Assembly (NCBI GenBank): GCA_017542125.1
Contig: JAFXXU010000004.1
Coordinates: forward strand, 1-64,000
Reading direction: 5' to 3'
Length of the DNA: 64,000 nucleotides
From: Ruminococcus sp.
GTDB taxonomy: Bacteria; Bacillota; Clostridia; Oscillospirales; Ruminococcaceae
Shown: positions 17,252 through 25,748 of the stretch, one piece after another
How the letters are laid out: each line of letters begins with the position of its first letter
Position numbering within the stretch: position 1 is the stretch's first letter
The notes under the pieces: model-generated
What the model was told of the DNA's origin: nothing
Databases searched by the model: none
What the model saw: the letters and a program-made list of their open reading frames with translations, nothing else
Made by a program: the position numbers and the translations under genes

Positions 17252-18667
17252 TTATATCTTTGTTATCTCTGTGCCCTGCCTGGTCTCGCGGACAGCGTAG
17301 CCCAGCATGGCGATCTTATCCCTCAGCTCATCGGCGAGGGCGAAATCCTTGGCGGCTCTGGCTTCTCTGCGCTGTTCGAGCAGCTCCATTACCTCTGAGG
17401 GGATCTCGGCGCTGCTGCCGGCGGCAAGCTCCTTTGCCTTATCGACGATACCCAGCGAAAGCACCTTGTCGAAGTCCGCAAGGGCAGCCAGCTTGGTATC
17501 GGCATCGGTATCGGCCTTCAGCACATCATAGACGGCGGTAACAGCGTTTGAAGTGTTGATATCATCGTCCATAGCGGCGGTGAAGCCTGCTTTAAGTTTA
17601 TCGAAGGCTGCCTGATCGGGGGCAGCGCCCTTGCTCTCCTTGACGAGAGCCGCAGCTCTTGCGGTGAGCTTTTCGTAAGCCTGCTTGGCGTTGTCAAGGT
17701 TCTCCCAGCTGAACACCAGGGACTTGCGGTAGTGGGACTGCAGGCAGAAGAAACGGTACACCAGGGGATCGTAGCCCTTTTCTTCAAGCAGGGACACCGT
17801 CAAAAACTCCCCCTTGGATTTGGACATCTTGCCGGAGGTGGTATTCAGGTGATGAACGTGGAACCAGTAGTTGCACCACTTATGCCCGAGGAAGGCCTCG
17901 CTCTGGGCTATCTCATTGGTGTGGTGGGGGAACTGGTTGTCGATGCCGCCGCAGTGGATATCGAGCCTCTCTCCCAGATGCTTCATTGATATGCAGGAGC
18001 ACTCGATATGCCAGCCGGGGTATCCCAGCCCCCAGGGAGACTCCCATTTGAGCTCCTGATCGTCGAACTTTGACTTGGTGAACCAGAGGACGAAATCCGC
18101 CTTGTTGCGCTTATTGCCGTCCTCCTCGACGCCCTCGCGCACGCCGACCTCCAGATCCTCCTCTGCCAGGTCGCCGAACACATAATACTTATCAAGCTTT
18201 GAGGTATCGAAATAGATATTCCCGCCTGCTTCGTAGGCATAGTCCTTTTCAAGCAGCGAGCTGATGACCTTGATGAACTCGTCTATGCAGTGAGTAGCGG
18301 GCTCCACCACATCAGGGGTCTTGATATTGAGCTTTGCGCAGTCGGCAAAGAAAGCCTTGGTATAGAAATCAGCGATCTCCATGACTGTCTTGTGCTCCCG
18401 CTTTGCGCCCTTGAGCATCTTATCGTCGCCCGTATCGCCGTCGGAGGTAAGGTGTCCCACATCGGTGATGTTCATTACTCTCTTCACATCGTACCCGGCG
18501 TACCTCATGTACTTTTCCAGCACATCCTCCATAATATAGCTGCGGAGGTTGCCGATATGGGCAAAATGGTAGACGGTGGGTCCGCAGGTATACATTGCGA
18601 CCTTACCCGCCTCGTTGGGCACGAATTCCTCCTCCTTATGAGTAAGCGAATTGTAAAGCTTCATCAA
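17252..18667 (-). CDS. cysS: Cysteinyl-tRNA synthetase
   Basis: This class I synthetase charges tRNA-Cys. The 471-residue protein has the zinc-binding Cys in MYTCGPTVYHFAHIGNLR, which includes the HIGH-type HIGN, then DVGHLTSDGDTGDDKM, the GWHIECSCISM zinc segment, the KMSKSKG loop near residue 268, and the C-terminal DALR-like domain with EQRREARAAKDFALADELR. It is complete and lies within an operon with a hypothetical gene, pgsA and rimO upstream. Confidence 0.97.
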   Translation of the reverse strand: MMKLYNSLTHKEEEFVPNEAGKVAMYTCGPTVYHFAHIGNLRSYIMEDVLEKYMRYAGYDVKRVMNITDVGHLTSDGDTGDDKMLKGAKREHKTVMEIADFYTKAFFADCAKLNIKTPDVVEPATHCIDEFIKVISSLLEKDYAYEAGGNIYFDTSKLDKYYVFGDLAEEDLEVGVREGVEEDGNKRNKADFVLWFTKSKFDDQELKWESPWGLGYPGWHIECSCISMKHLGERLDIHCGGIDNQFPHHTNEIAQSEAFLGHKWCNYWFHVHHLNTTSGKMSKSKGEFLTVSLLEEKGYDPLVYRFFCLQSHYRKSLVFSWENLDNAKQAYEKLTARAAALVKESKGAAPDQAAFDKLKAGFTAAMDDDINTSNAVTAVYDVLKADTDADTKLAALADFDKVLSLGIVDKAKELAAGSSAEIPSEVMELLEQRREARAAKDFALADELRDKIAMLGYAVRETRQGTEITKI

Positions 18668-18687
18668 AGCTTTCTCCTTTCAGGGCA

Positions 18688-19257
18688 TTACCACAAGGTC
18701 TCTTCGGGCTGCTCCGAATCGGGTCTGCGGCGTATGCTTTCCATAAATTTCTTATCGGCGACGGGTATCCTGTCGCCCTTGTAGTAGATACACTTCCTGT
18801 CCGACTCCAGCACCGACTTGATGAGCGGAGCTTCGGTTATCGGCATTTTGTAATCGAGGGCTGAGTTTATCCACAGCAGCTCGAAATACTCCTTGAGCTT
18901 GACATACTTCCTCGCATCGCAGTAGACTGCGAAGGTGACAGCATCAGTCTCCTCCAGCCTGTCGCGGTGGAGGTCGATAGCCAGGAAATACTCGGTATCC
19001 TTATACGGGTAGACCAGCACCAAGCCGTCGCCCATATCCGCCGAGAAGTAGCAGTCCCGCAGCTCGGCAAAGTCGATATCAACGTGCATCAGATGCAGTA
19101 TCTTGCTGAAAAGCGGGTTTTCGATCCTCGGATTGAGGGCGAAAGGCTCCTTCTTTTCAAACCTGCGCTGGACTATCAGTTCAGCGTCGTCGGTATCGTA
19201 TTTGTCGGTATACAGCAGCTCCTGTAAACTTTCCCTAAGCTGTAAGCTCATTCCCAT
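18688..19257 (-). CDS. Hypothetical protein, 189 residues
   Basis: I do not recognise this protein. It is soluble, acidic-basic mixed, with no signal peptide or membrane span. Features include a predicted helical N-terminus (SLQLRESLQELLYTDKYD), a central beta-rich part with LVLVYPYKDTEYFLAIDL, and a charged C-terminus. Codon use matches its neighbours. It lies between pgsA and cysS on the same strand with short gaps, so it is probably co-transcribed. Product and role are unknown. Confidence 0.75.
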   Translation of the reverse strand: MGMSLQLRESLQELLYTDKYDTDDAELIVQRRFEKKEPFALNPRIENPLFSKILHLMHVDIDFAELRDCYFSADMGDGLVLVYPYKDTEYFLAIDLHRDRLEETDAVTFAVYCDARKYVKLKEYFELLWINSALDYKMPITEAPLIKSVLESDRKCIYYKGDRIPVADKKFMESIRRRPDSEQPEETLW

Positions 19258-19296
19258 ACAAATTCCCCCTTTTGCATGACATGAGGCATAGACCCC

Positions 19297-19875
19297 TTAT
19301 TTACTTGAATCGATATACTTCCAATATGCTTTGAGATAGATGGCGCCCGAAATCACCGTCAGGATTACGGCTATCCAGATCAGCGCCTCGTTGATAAGGA
19401 ACACCGTAGAGCCCCAGTTGAGATCGGGGCTTCCCTTCTGAGCGGGATAGAATATCTGGAGCACCATTATCGCGGTCTGAGCCAGCATCGTAAATGCAGT
19501 TTTCAGCTTGCCCCAGATGCCGGCAGCCACTACCACTCCCTCGCCCGCACAGACGAGCCGGAGGCCGGTGACCATAAACTCTCTCGAAAGAATGATGATG
19601 ACCGCTACGGGGTCGATCAGTCTTTCAAAGGTGAAGCAGATCAGCGCCGTCATTACAAGCAGCTTATCCGCCAGCGGATCGAGAAACTTACCGAAGACGG
19701 TGACCTGGTTGTTCATCCTTGCCAGCTTGCCGTCAAGAAAATCGGTGACGGAAGCTATGACGTAGATGGACAGCGCCCAGATCATATGGTAGGGTATCTC
19801 ATAGAGCAGCATAAAAATCAGGAAAAACGGTATCAGCACTACCCTGAGTACCGTAAGCTTATTTGGAAGATTCAT
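19297..19875 (-). CDS. pgsA: CDP-diacylglycerol-glycerol-3-phosphate 3-phosphatidyltransferase
   Basis: PgsA makes phosphatidylglycerol phosphate at the membrane. The 192-residue protein begins MNLPNKLTVLRVVLIPFF and carries the CDP-alcohol phosphotransferase motif D-x2-D-G-x2-A-R-x8-G-x3-D-x3-D in SVTDFLDGKLARMNN and FGKFLDPLADK (about residues 42-75). About five hydrophobic segments are present. It lies 26 bases after rimO, a pairing common in Bacillota. Confidence 0.95.
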   Translation of the reverse strand: MNLPNKLTVLRVVLIPFFLIFMLLYEIPYHMIWALSIYVIASVTDFLDGKLARMNNQVTVFGKFLDPLADKLLVMTALICFTFERLIDPVAVIIILSREFMVTGLRLVCAGEGVVVAAGIWGKLKTAFTMLAQTAIMVLQIFYPAQKGSPDLNWGSTVFLINEALIWIAVILTVISGAIYLKAYWKYIDSSK

Positions 19876-19901
19876 TTTGCGCCATTTCCTTTCGGGTCAA
19901 C

Positions 19902-21230
19902 TTATACTCTGGTTCCTATAAGGTCATAATCCATAACATCATCTATCGTAACGCTGACGTACTCGCCCTCGCGGAGCTTTCTGTCGCTGGCGAAGAAGAC
20001 CTTGCCGTCTATCTCGGGAGCGTCCATAGCGCTGCGGCCGTACCAGCATTCTGCGTACCGGTCAAAGCCCTCGGTGACAACCTCCAGCGTTCTGCCGATC
20101 ATAGATTCGTTGAAGCGGTCGGAGATGAACATCTGCTCCTCCATAACGATCTCGCTTCGCTTTTCCTTGATCTTAATCGGCACCTGATCCTCAAAGGACG
20201 CTGCGGGTGTGCCCTCCTCTGCGGAGTAGGCAAAGCAGCCCAGCCTCTCGAACTTCATATCCTTGATGAACTGGCAGAGCTCGGTGAACTGCTCCTCGGT
20301 CTCACCCGGGAAGCCCACCAGCATAGTGGTCCTGAGTATCACACCCGGGATACGGGCTCTTATCTTAGCTATCAGCGCCGAAAGGCTCTCCCGGTCGCCC
20401 CTGCGGTTCATTCGTTTCAAAATGTCCCCGTTGCAGTGCTGCATGGGTATATCGAGGTACTTGACCAGCTTCTCCTCGCTTGCTATGGTATCCAAAAGCT
20501 CGTCGGTGATGCGCTCGGGGTAGCAGTAGAGGGTCCTGATCCACTTTATCCCCTCTATTTTACAAAGCTCCCTCAGCAGCTCCGGCAGCTTCTGCTCGCC
20601 GTAGTTATCCTCGCCGTAGCGGGTGGTATCCTGAGCGATTACGACCAGCTCGGTAACTCCGCTTTCCGCCAGCCATTTAGCCTCTGAGATTATATCCTCC
20701 ATCGCCCTGCTGCGGAAGCGTCCTCTTATAGAAGGTATAGCGCAGTAGGTGCAGCAGTTGTCGCAGCCCTCGGCGATCTTGAGATAGGCGTAGAAGGGCT
20801 GGGTGGAGATGATCCTTCCGCCCTCGATATCGAGAGCCTCCTTCTCGCTGAACCTTCCGAAAGCCCCTGCGCCAGAAAGCACGTTCCTGACTATATCAGC
20901 GATCTCGCTGTTGCAGCCGATGCCTACCACGGCATCAAGCTCGGGTATCTCCTTGATCACCTCGTCACGGTACCTCTCGGAGAGGCAGCCGGTGCAGATG
21001 ACCGCCTTGATCCTGCCCTCCTGCTTCAGAGTGCAGAATTCCAGGATAGTGTCGATAGCCTCCTGCTTGGCGGATTCTATGAAGCCGCAGGTGTTTACTA
21101 TCACAACGTCCGAAAGGGCGGCGTCGGCAACGATCTCAAAGCCCGCCTCCCGCAGGATGAACAGCATACGCTCCGCATCCACCTGATTTTTCGCGCAGCC
21201 CAGCGATACCATCCCTACTCTTACAGCCAT
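19902..21230 (-). CDS. rimO: Ribosomal protein S12 methylthiotransferase RimO
   Basis: RimO is a radical SAM methylthiotransferase acting on Asp of ribosomal protein S12. It is about 442 residues. The N-terminal MTTase domain has VGMVSLGCAKNQVDAERM, NTCGFIESA and ICTGCLSERY (three cysteines for the auxiliary cluster). The radical SAM motif is CDNCCTYC near residue 150. A C-terminal TRAM domain follows (MIGRTLEVVTEG). I start at MAVRVG, with CGGAGG upstream; the longer in-frame start at 21242 is GTG and overlaps that site. It is the first gene of the run down to the cyclophilin gene. Confidence 0.95.
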   Translation of the reverse strand: MAVRVGMVSLGCAKNQVDAERMLFILREAGFEIVADAALSDVVIVNTCGFIESAKQEAIDTILEFCTLKQEGRIKAVICTGCLSERYRDEVIKEIPELDAVVGIGCNSEIADIVRNVLSGAGAFGRFSEKEALDIEGGRIISTQPFYAYLKIAEGCDNCCTYCAIPSIRGRFRSRAMEDIISEAKWLAESGVTELVVIAQDTTRYGEDNYGEQKLPELLRELCKIEGIKWIRTLYCYPERITDELLDTIASEEKLVKYLDIPMQHCNGDILKRMNRRGDRESLSALIAKIRARIPGVILRTTMLVGFPGETEEQFTELCQFIKDMKFERLGCFAYSAEEGTPAASFEDQVPIKIKEKRSEIVMEEQMFISDRFNESMIGRTLEVVTEGFDRYAECWYGRSAMDAPEIDGKVFFASDRKLREGEYVSVTIDDVMDYDLIGTRV

Positions 21231-21269
21231 TTTAATAAACACCTCCGATATATATGCACACTTTGTTAT

Positions 21270-21298
21270 ATTATCTCACTTTTTAACAGGATTGTCAA
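21270..21298 (-). promoter_or_regulatory. rimO operon promoter
   Basis: On the minus strand TTGACA (21293-21298), 17-base spacer, GATAAT (21270-21275). Confidence 0.85.
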
Positions 21299-21320
21299 GT
21301 AGCAAGATGTTAAACTTTAT

Positions 21321-21404
21321 CCCGCCGGCGGGGTTATCGGACCGTTTCCGGCATTTTGCCTTAAACCCCCGAAACAGCAGAGGCGCAGAGCACCCTCCGG
21401 CGGG
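21321..21404 (-). ncRNA. Candidate three-way-junction structured RNA
   Basis: On the minus strand, CCCGCCGG at the 5' end is the perfect complement of CCGGCGGG at the 3' end (21397-21404 with 21321-21328). Inside are a hairpin GGTGC-TCT-GCGCC and a second arm closed by CGGGGGTT/AACCCCG, with small GGC/GCC and CCG/CGG hairpins. A promoter lies 16 bases upstream. I cannot match it to a known family. It has no U-tail of its own and could be a long leader feeding into rimO, an independent RNA, or an inverted-repeat element. Confidence 0.45.
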
Positions 21405-21419
21405 CATATATCATAGATA

Positions 21420-21448
21420 ATTCTACACCATACACTGCATTTTGTCAA
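21420..21448 (-). promoter_or_regulatory. Promoter reading into the 21321 structured element
   Basis: On the minus strand TTGACA (21443-21448), 17-base spacer, TAGAAT (21420-21425). Confidence 0.65.
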
Positions 21449-21486
21449 GGAAAACGCCGGCGGCAGCGCGGAAGTTTATAGGGTGC

Positions 21487-21517
21487 AAAAAAGGCCCCGC
21501 TTTGCTGCGGGGCCTTT
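21487..21517 (-). terminator. Terminator of the prepilin gene
   Basis: AAGGCCCCGC pairs with GCGGGGCCTT around AGCAAA. TTTTTTG follows on the minus strand. Confidence 0.93.
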
Positions 21518-21562
21518 GATATAACTTGTTAGGATCTGCTGAACGGTAAAGCTGACGGAGCA

Positions 21563-22321
21563 TTAGCCGAACCAGCCGCCTATATCTTCTCCGTTATTTG
21601 CGATCTGCTTACCTGACAGATTGATCTTATACATTTCTGCGGGAGCGGATCCGCCGTCATCCGCATCAGCATAGATCGAATCCCATGTTTTTGAACCGAC
21701 AAAGTGTGAATCTTCGCTGGTGTTCGCTAAATAATCGCCGTTGATGTAGGTGACCAGTATGCCTTTACGGTAAAGCTGGATAAGACGAACAGCGCCGGTC
21801 CTGTTATAGATAACGATCAGGCCGAAATTAACGTCTACATTTTTCAGATACTCTTCACAGGTCTGGGTCTTCGAGTTTTTCATCGGATTCAGTGCCTTAT
21901 TGCCGGAATCCCAGGTTTCGGTAAACGCATTGTCCACAGCACTGGCAATTACATAGTCAACAGCCTGAGCCTTACCGGCGCTGTGGATATTCTTTTTGTA
22001 CTCATACCAGGTGTAATTCGTGAAACAGCCTACCTTCTCGTGATCGATCTTATTGAGATCTTCAACATTCTTAAAAGACTTGCCCTGTTCATAGCAGAGG
22101 ATCTTGTTAAAGGCATCTGATCTGGCGGGGTTATTTACCAGGTGATCTACAAGTGCATTTTCAATTGCAACCTTGATGGTCCTGGTATCTGCGATCGCAG
22201 CCTTGACACGAGCTTTCTGGATAAAATGAGCAACGCTCGGGATAAGTATAGCCGCAAGTATCCCGATGATCGCCACAACGGTCAATAATTCAATTAGTGT
22301 AAATCCCTTTCTGTTTTTCAT
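21563..22321 (-). CDS. Type IV prepilin-like protein
   Basis: The protein of about 252 residues opens MKNRKGFTLIELLTVVAIIG, a class III (type IV pilin) signal: prepilin peptidase would cut after Gly6 before Phe, and Glu5 of the mature protein is present. A long N-terminal helix follows, with FIQKARVKAAIADTR as in type II pseudopilins. The globular part is Asn/Asp rich with Cys residues. I choose this Met because a short basic leader is expected, although upstream in-frame Mets exist. No pilus assembly ATPase, membrane protein or peptidase gene is nearby, so it must use machinery encoded elsewhere. Confidence 0.88.
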   Translation of the reverse strand: MKNRKGFTLIELLTVVAIIGILAAILIPSVAHFIQKARVKAAIADTRTIKVAIENALVDHLVNNPARSDAFNKILCYEQGKSFKNVEDLNKIDHEKVGCFTNYTWYEYKKNIHSAGKAQAVDYVIASAVDNAFTETWDSGNKALNPMKNSKTQTCEEYLKNVDVNFGLIVIYNRTGAVRLIQLYRKGILVTYINGDYLANTSEDSHFVGSKTWDSIYADADDGGSAPAEMYKINLSGKQIANNGEDIGGWFG

Positions 22322-22391
22322 ACTATCAACCCATTCTCTATAGATTTTTTCCCTACTGCCGATAATCATACACTTTACTTTTCTTAAACAT

Positions 22392-22420
22392 ATTATAGCA
22401 CATTCCAGCGAATACGTCAA
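22392..22420 (-). promoter_or_regulatory. Prepilin gene promoter
   Basis: On the minus strand TTGACG (22415-22420), 17-base spacer, TATAAT (22392-22397). Confidence 0.85.
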
Positions 22421-22615
22421 CAAATCTACGGTATGTTTGTGCAAATATACAAAAATTGATTTGTGGTTTTTGCGCAATAGCTAAATATAATGTTGATATT
22501 TTTTATCAATTAATTACTGTAAAGGCGTCATTTTCTACGAAAGCGTTTTCGCTCGCAGCGAAAATTTTCTTGATCAATGCCAGAAAAAAGCTGCCTTCCC
22601 AAATGTTTCCACAGA

Positions 22616-22655
22616 AAACAACAGCCGCTCCGGCTCGGGGCGGCTGTTGTTTTTG
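22616..22655 (-). terminator. Terminator after the Sel1 gene
   Basis: AACAACAGCCGC pairs with GCGGCTGTTGTT. TTTTC follows on the minus strand, just past the Sel1 stop. Between it and the prepilin promoter (22421-22615) I see only AT-rich sequence with a GTTTTCGCT/AGCGAAAAT hairpin. Confidence 0.8.
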
Positions 22656-22662
22656 ATATGCT

Positions 22663-23064
22663 TCAATCGTCGTCAAGATCGTCCAGTGCATCGGCGGCGG
22701 TGTCGTAGCCTGCGTTGGCTGACTTGATGAGCCATTCCTTTGCGGCTTCGGTGTCGCCTCTGCCCCGGAGGATGCAGGCGACGTTGAACATCGCCTCGGG
22801 TACTCCCTGCTCTGCGGCGCGGAGGAACCATTTGTAGGCCTCGTCGGTGCTCTTTTCCACGCCTCTGCCGGAGCCGTACATAAAGGCCAGCAGGAACTGC
22901 GAGGTGGGGTGGCCGTACTCAGCAGCAACAGTCAGATACTTGAAAGCCTTGTTGTTGTCCTTGGGCAGGTTCCACCCGAAGTAGAACTCGTTGCCCAGAT
23001 AAGCACAGGCAGCGGGGTCGCCCTCCTCGGCGAGAGCTAGGATCTTTTCAGTTTCTTCATTCAT
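22663..23064 (-). CDS. Sel1-repeat protein
   Basis: A 133-residue soluble helical protein with about three Sel1-like (TPR-related) repeats: DPAACAYLGNEFYFGWNLPKD, HPTSQFLLAFMYGSGRGV then EAYKWFLRAAEQG, and EAMFNVACILRGRGDTEAA. Sel1 repeats serve as protein-binding scaffolds. There is no signal peptide. It lies 20 bases after the ABC permease gene and is probably the last gene of the TetR-ABC operon. Role is unknown. Confidence 0.88.
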   Translation of the reverse strand: MNEETEKILALAEEGDPAACAYLGNEFYFGWNLPKDNNKAFKYLTVAAEYGHPTSQFLLAFMYGSGRGVEKSTDEAYKWFLRAAEQGVPEAMFNVACILRGRGDTEAAKEWLIKSANAGYDTAADALDDLDDD

Positions 23065-23084
23065 TCTAAGTACCTCCTCATTTA

Positions 23085-24230
23085 TCAGTTATCCAGCATA
23101 ACGCTCTTGACCGGCAGTTTCTTTATGCGGCTGCCGAAGAACAGCATCACCAGCTCATAGGAGACTATGAACACCGGCAGAGCTATGCATAGCGCCTTGA
23201 AGTCGAAATCGTATTCCGGGGTGGTGTCGATATCCTTGAATACCACGCCCACCATTATTTTCAGCAGTCCGAACTGGTAGCCCGTCCCGAGGATGAAGCC
23301 GAACAGGGCCACAGGTCTGTATCCGTTCAGGATGCTGCGGCTGATCTCGCCGTCCTCGTAGCCGAAAATGCGCATCATTGCTGCGGTCTTGGCATTTCCC
23401 CTGACTACTGCCGAGAGGGCGAGTATCAGCATCATATAAGCTATGATGAGCCCGATGACCAGGATCATATACCCCATAGTCTCGCTGGCAAGGTTGGTCA
23501 TGGAAAAGGACATCTGGGTGTTGCAGGAGAAGCAGAACGCCGAGAACCATACGAAGAACATCAGCGAGCGCTTGCTCCTTACGGTGTCTTTTCTGAGCTC
23601 CTTCGTGAAGCAGAGGGCTTCGTCATTTTTGCCGTTCCTCACCTTTGAGCCCGGATCCTCACGCAGGAGCTTCATTACGGGCTTTCTGAGGCTGCGGTAG
23701 GCAAACAGCACCGCCAGCGCTGCGAATACAGCCGTCGGTATCAGAGCCAGAAGCGCAAAAGCTCCGTAATGCATCTCCCTGGGTACGCTGAAATAGTCGG
23801 TCTTGTTCTGCAGCTCGTAGAACTTGGGCATATAGGCCGCCGCAGCCGAGATCCCTATGATCGCTCCCGCAAGGACGCTCATACCGAAGATCCCAAAGTG
23901 CTTGGCAATGCCCATATCCGACCAGCCCAGAGCCTTCATAATGCCCAGCTCCTTGGAGCGGCTGTCGATGAAATTGCGGATGTAGGTCAAAAGCATTACT
24001 ACCGAGGTCAGTATCAGGCAGCCGCCGGCCACCGCGCATACCACCGTGCTGGTGGAGAGCTGTGCGTCGTAGAGCTTCTGCGCCTGATCACCCTGCACCG
24101 TGCCTGCGATGGCTGCCAGGTCTATGCGGTAGTTGATGAACAGCGTGCATACGAATGCCGCGCAGCAGATGACTATCGAAATGCCGAAAAGCTTCAGCGT
24201 ATCCTTTACTGTTACCATTGCCCTCACCAC
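23085..24230 (-). CDS. ABC transporter permease, FtsX/MacB type
   Basis: A 381-residue polytopic protein with two FtsX-like segments. The first follows an N-terminal span and has SKELGIMKALGWSDMGIAKHFG near residue 100. The second has KTAAMMRIFGYEDGEISRSILNG near residue 285. The large extracytoplasmic domain of MacB or LolC-type permeases is missing, giving a compact form. The first codon is GTG with a possible ATG three codons later. It overlaps the ATPase gene by 7 bases, so the two form one transporter. Lipid, peptide or drug export is possible, but the substrate is not determined. Confidence 0.88.
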   Translation of the reverse strand: MVRAMVTVKDTLKLFGISIVICCAAFVCTLFINYRIDLAAIAGTVQGDQAQKLYDAQLSTSTVVCAVAGGCLILTSVVMLLTYIRNFIDSRSKELGIMKALGWSDMGIAKHFGIFGMSVLAGAIIGISAAAAYMPKFYELQNKTDYFSVPREMHYGAFALLALIPTAVFAALAVLFAYRSLRKPVMKLLREDPGSKVRNGKNDEALCFTKELRKDTVRSKRSLMFFVWFSAFCFSCNTQMSFSMTNLASETMGYMILVIGLIIAYMMLILALSAVVRGNAKTAAMMRIFGYEDGEISRSILNGYRPVALFGFILGTGYQFGLLKIMVGVVFKDIDTTPEYDFDFKALCIALPVFIVSYELVMLFFGSRIKKLPVKSVMLDN

Positions 24231-24916
24231 CCTATCTCGTATGCGGTCTTGCGCTCTGCGTTGTGATAGACCTCGGTGACGGTGCCGCTGTTCATCCGGA
24301 TAACGGTATCAGCCATATCCGCGATGTTCTGGTTGTGGGTTATCATTATCACCGTAAAGCCCAGCTGATCGTGGAGCTTGCCGATATAGTCCAGCACCTG
24401 CCTGCCGGTGGCCTCGTCGAGGGCGCCTGTGGGCTCGTCGAGGAAGAGGATCTTAGGCTTCTTGGCCAGAGCCCTCGCCACCGAGACTCTCTGCTGCTCT
24501 CCGCCGGAAAGCTCCGAGGGATAGCTGCGGAGCTTATCGCCCAGCCCCACCGCATTTATTATCTCTTTCCAGTCCTTGCTGCCCGCCAGGTCTGCGCCCA
24601 TACGGACGTTCTTCTCAACGGTCATATTCGGCAGAAGGTAATACTGCTGAAAGATGAAGCCGATATTCTCCCGGCGGAATTTGGTGAGCTGCTTGTCGGA
24701 TAGTTCGGTGATGTCGGTGCCGTCATACTTCACGCTGCCGCTGTCGGCCTTTTCGAGACCCGAGACCACGTTCAGGAAGGTGGATTTCCCCGACCCCGAG
24801 GCCCCGAGGATGACTGCATATTCCCCATCGCCGATGGTGGTGCTTATCCCCTTGAGGACGCGGTTCTCGCCTGCACCGCTGCCGTATGATTTGGTGATGT
24901 TCTCTACTGTGATCAT
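24224..24916 (-). CDS. ABC transporter ATP-binding protein, MacB/LolD type
   Basis: A 230-residue nucleotide-binding subunit. Walker A is LGASGSGKSTFLN near residue 37, the Q-loop is IGFIFQQYYLLP, the signature is LSGGEQQRVSVARAL and Walker B is ILFLDEPTGALDEATG, followed by the H-loop MITHNQNIA. The EPTGALD box is typical of the MacB/LolD/FtsE class. It lies 28 bases behind the TetR gene and overlaps the permease. Confidence 0.95.
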   Translation of the reverse strand: MITVENITKSYGSGAGENRVLKGISTTIGDGEYAVILGASGSGKSTFLNVVSGLEKADSGSVKYDGTDITELSDKQLTKFRRENIGFIFQQYYLLPNMTVEKNVRMGADLAGSKDWKEIINAVGLGDKLRSYPSELSGGEQQRVSVARALAKKPKILFLDEPTGALDEATGRQVLDYIGKLHDQLGFTVIMITHNQNIADMADTVIRMNSGTVTEVYHNAERKTAYEIGW

Positions 24917-24944
24917 TTTTGTTCTCCCCTTAAAGTTTTTCTGT

Positions 24945-25532
24945 TTAGTTTTTTTCTTTCTGCTTTTTGCAGGATGAATTTTTCAGCAGGCTGACGAAGA
25001 TCTCCGCTACCATTTCCCCGATCTCCTCCGGCCTGAATGAGCAGACCCCGGTGGCTATCAGCGAGGCTATCCCATGGGTATATATCCACAGATGCCTGTA
25101 AAAGCTCTTGGCGGTGGTCTCGTCCAGGCCGTAGCCCTTCTGCACCGAGGCCAGGATATCCTCGTAGTTGTCGTCGATCATCGGCAGGATGCCCAGCGCC
25201 GAGCGTTTCTCGGTCTGCTCGCTCATAAAGAGCATCTGAAACAGCTTCGGCTCCGTCACCGCGAACCTGATGTACTGGGAGCCCACCTCCCGGAAGGGCT
25301 GGTCGCTTGCAAGTGCTTTGGCGATATACTCATTGTAGAGGGCTCTTGCTGCCAGCAGAGTTTCCTCCTGCACCTGCTCCATATTCTCGAAGATGCTGAA
25401 TATGGGCTTTGACGAGGACGAGAGCTTATCCCCCAGAGCCCTGGCCGTTACAGCTTCAAGCCCCTGTTCCCTTGCGATATCCAGAGCGGCGGCGATGATC
25501 TCGTCTTTGGTGAATTTACATTTGGGCGGCAT
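24945..25532 (-). CDS. TetR-family repressor
   Basis: A 195-residue regulator with an N-terminal helix-turn-helix (FTKDEIIAAALDIAREQGLE, then VTARALGDKLSSSSKPIFSIF, about residues 7-50) and a helical ligand-binding C-terminus. I start at MPPKCKFTKDE because AGAAGGGAG lies upstream. A 49-residue longer in-frame extension reads through the operator and promoter. It is the first gene of the ABC operon and probably represses itself and the transporter until an inducer binds. Confidence 0.92.
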   Translation of the reverse strand: MPPKCKFTKDEIIAAALDIAREQGLEAVTARALGDKLSSSSKPIFSIFENMEQVQEETLLAARALYNEYIAKALASDQPFREVGSQYIRFAVTEPKLFQMLFMSEQTEKRSALGILPMIDDNYEDILASVQKGYGLDETTAKSFYRHLWIYTHGIASLIATGVCSFRPEEIGEMVAEIFVSLLKNSSCKKQKEKN

Positions 25533-25561
25533 TTTTTCACTCCCTTCTATCGGTGATGCGT

Positions 25562-25585
25562 GTTGTGCAACGCTCGTTGCGCAAC
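25562..25585. promoter_or_regulatory. Likely TetR operator palindrome
   Basis: GTTGTGCAACG and CGTTGCGCAAC form a near-perfect inverted repeat around CT, and each half is itself nearly palindromic. It lies between the TATAAT (25596-25601) and the repressor start, across the expected transcription start. Confidence 0.78.
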
Positions 25586-25595
25586 CTATGTTTTT

Positions 25596-25624
25596 ATTAT
25601 AGCGGCTGATCCCGGATCTGTCAA
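25596..25624 (-). promoter_or_regulatory. Promoter of the TetR-ABC operon
   Basis: On the minus strand TTGACA (25619-25624), 17-base spacer, TATAAT (25596-25601). Confidence 0.88.
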
Positions 25625-25674
25625 CAGGTTTTGCGAAGGAAGTTACAAATGTCATATCAACTTGTGCGGGATGT

Positions 25675-25715
25675 AACAAAACAGCCGCCCTATGCCTTTT
25701 AGCACAGGACGGCTG
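25675..25715 (-). terminator. Terminator of the peptide-transporter operon
   Basis: On the minus strand CAGCCGTCCTGTGC pairs with GCATAGGGCGGCTG (25702-25715 with 25682-25695) with two mismatches, then TTTTGTT. It lies past the gene remnant, not directly past the permease. Confidence 0.75.
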
Positions 25716-25748
25716 CGGTCATTCTTTTTTATCGGCTTTATCGACGGG

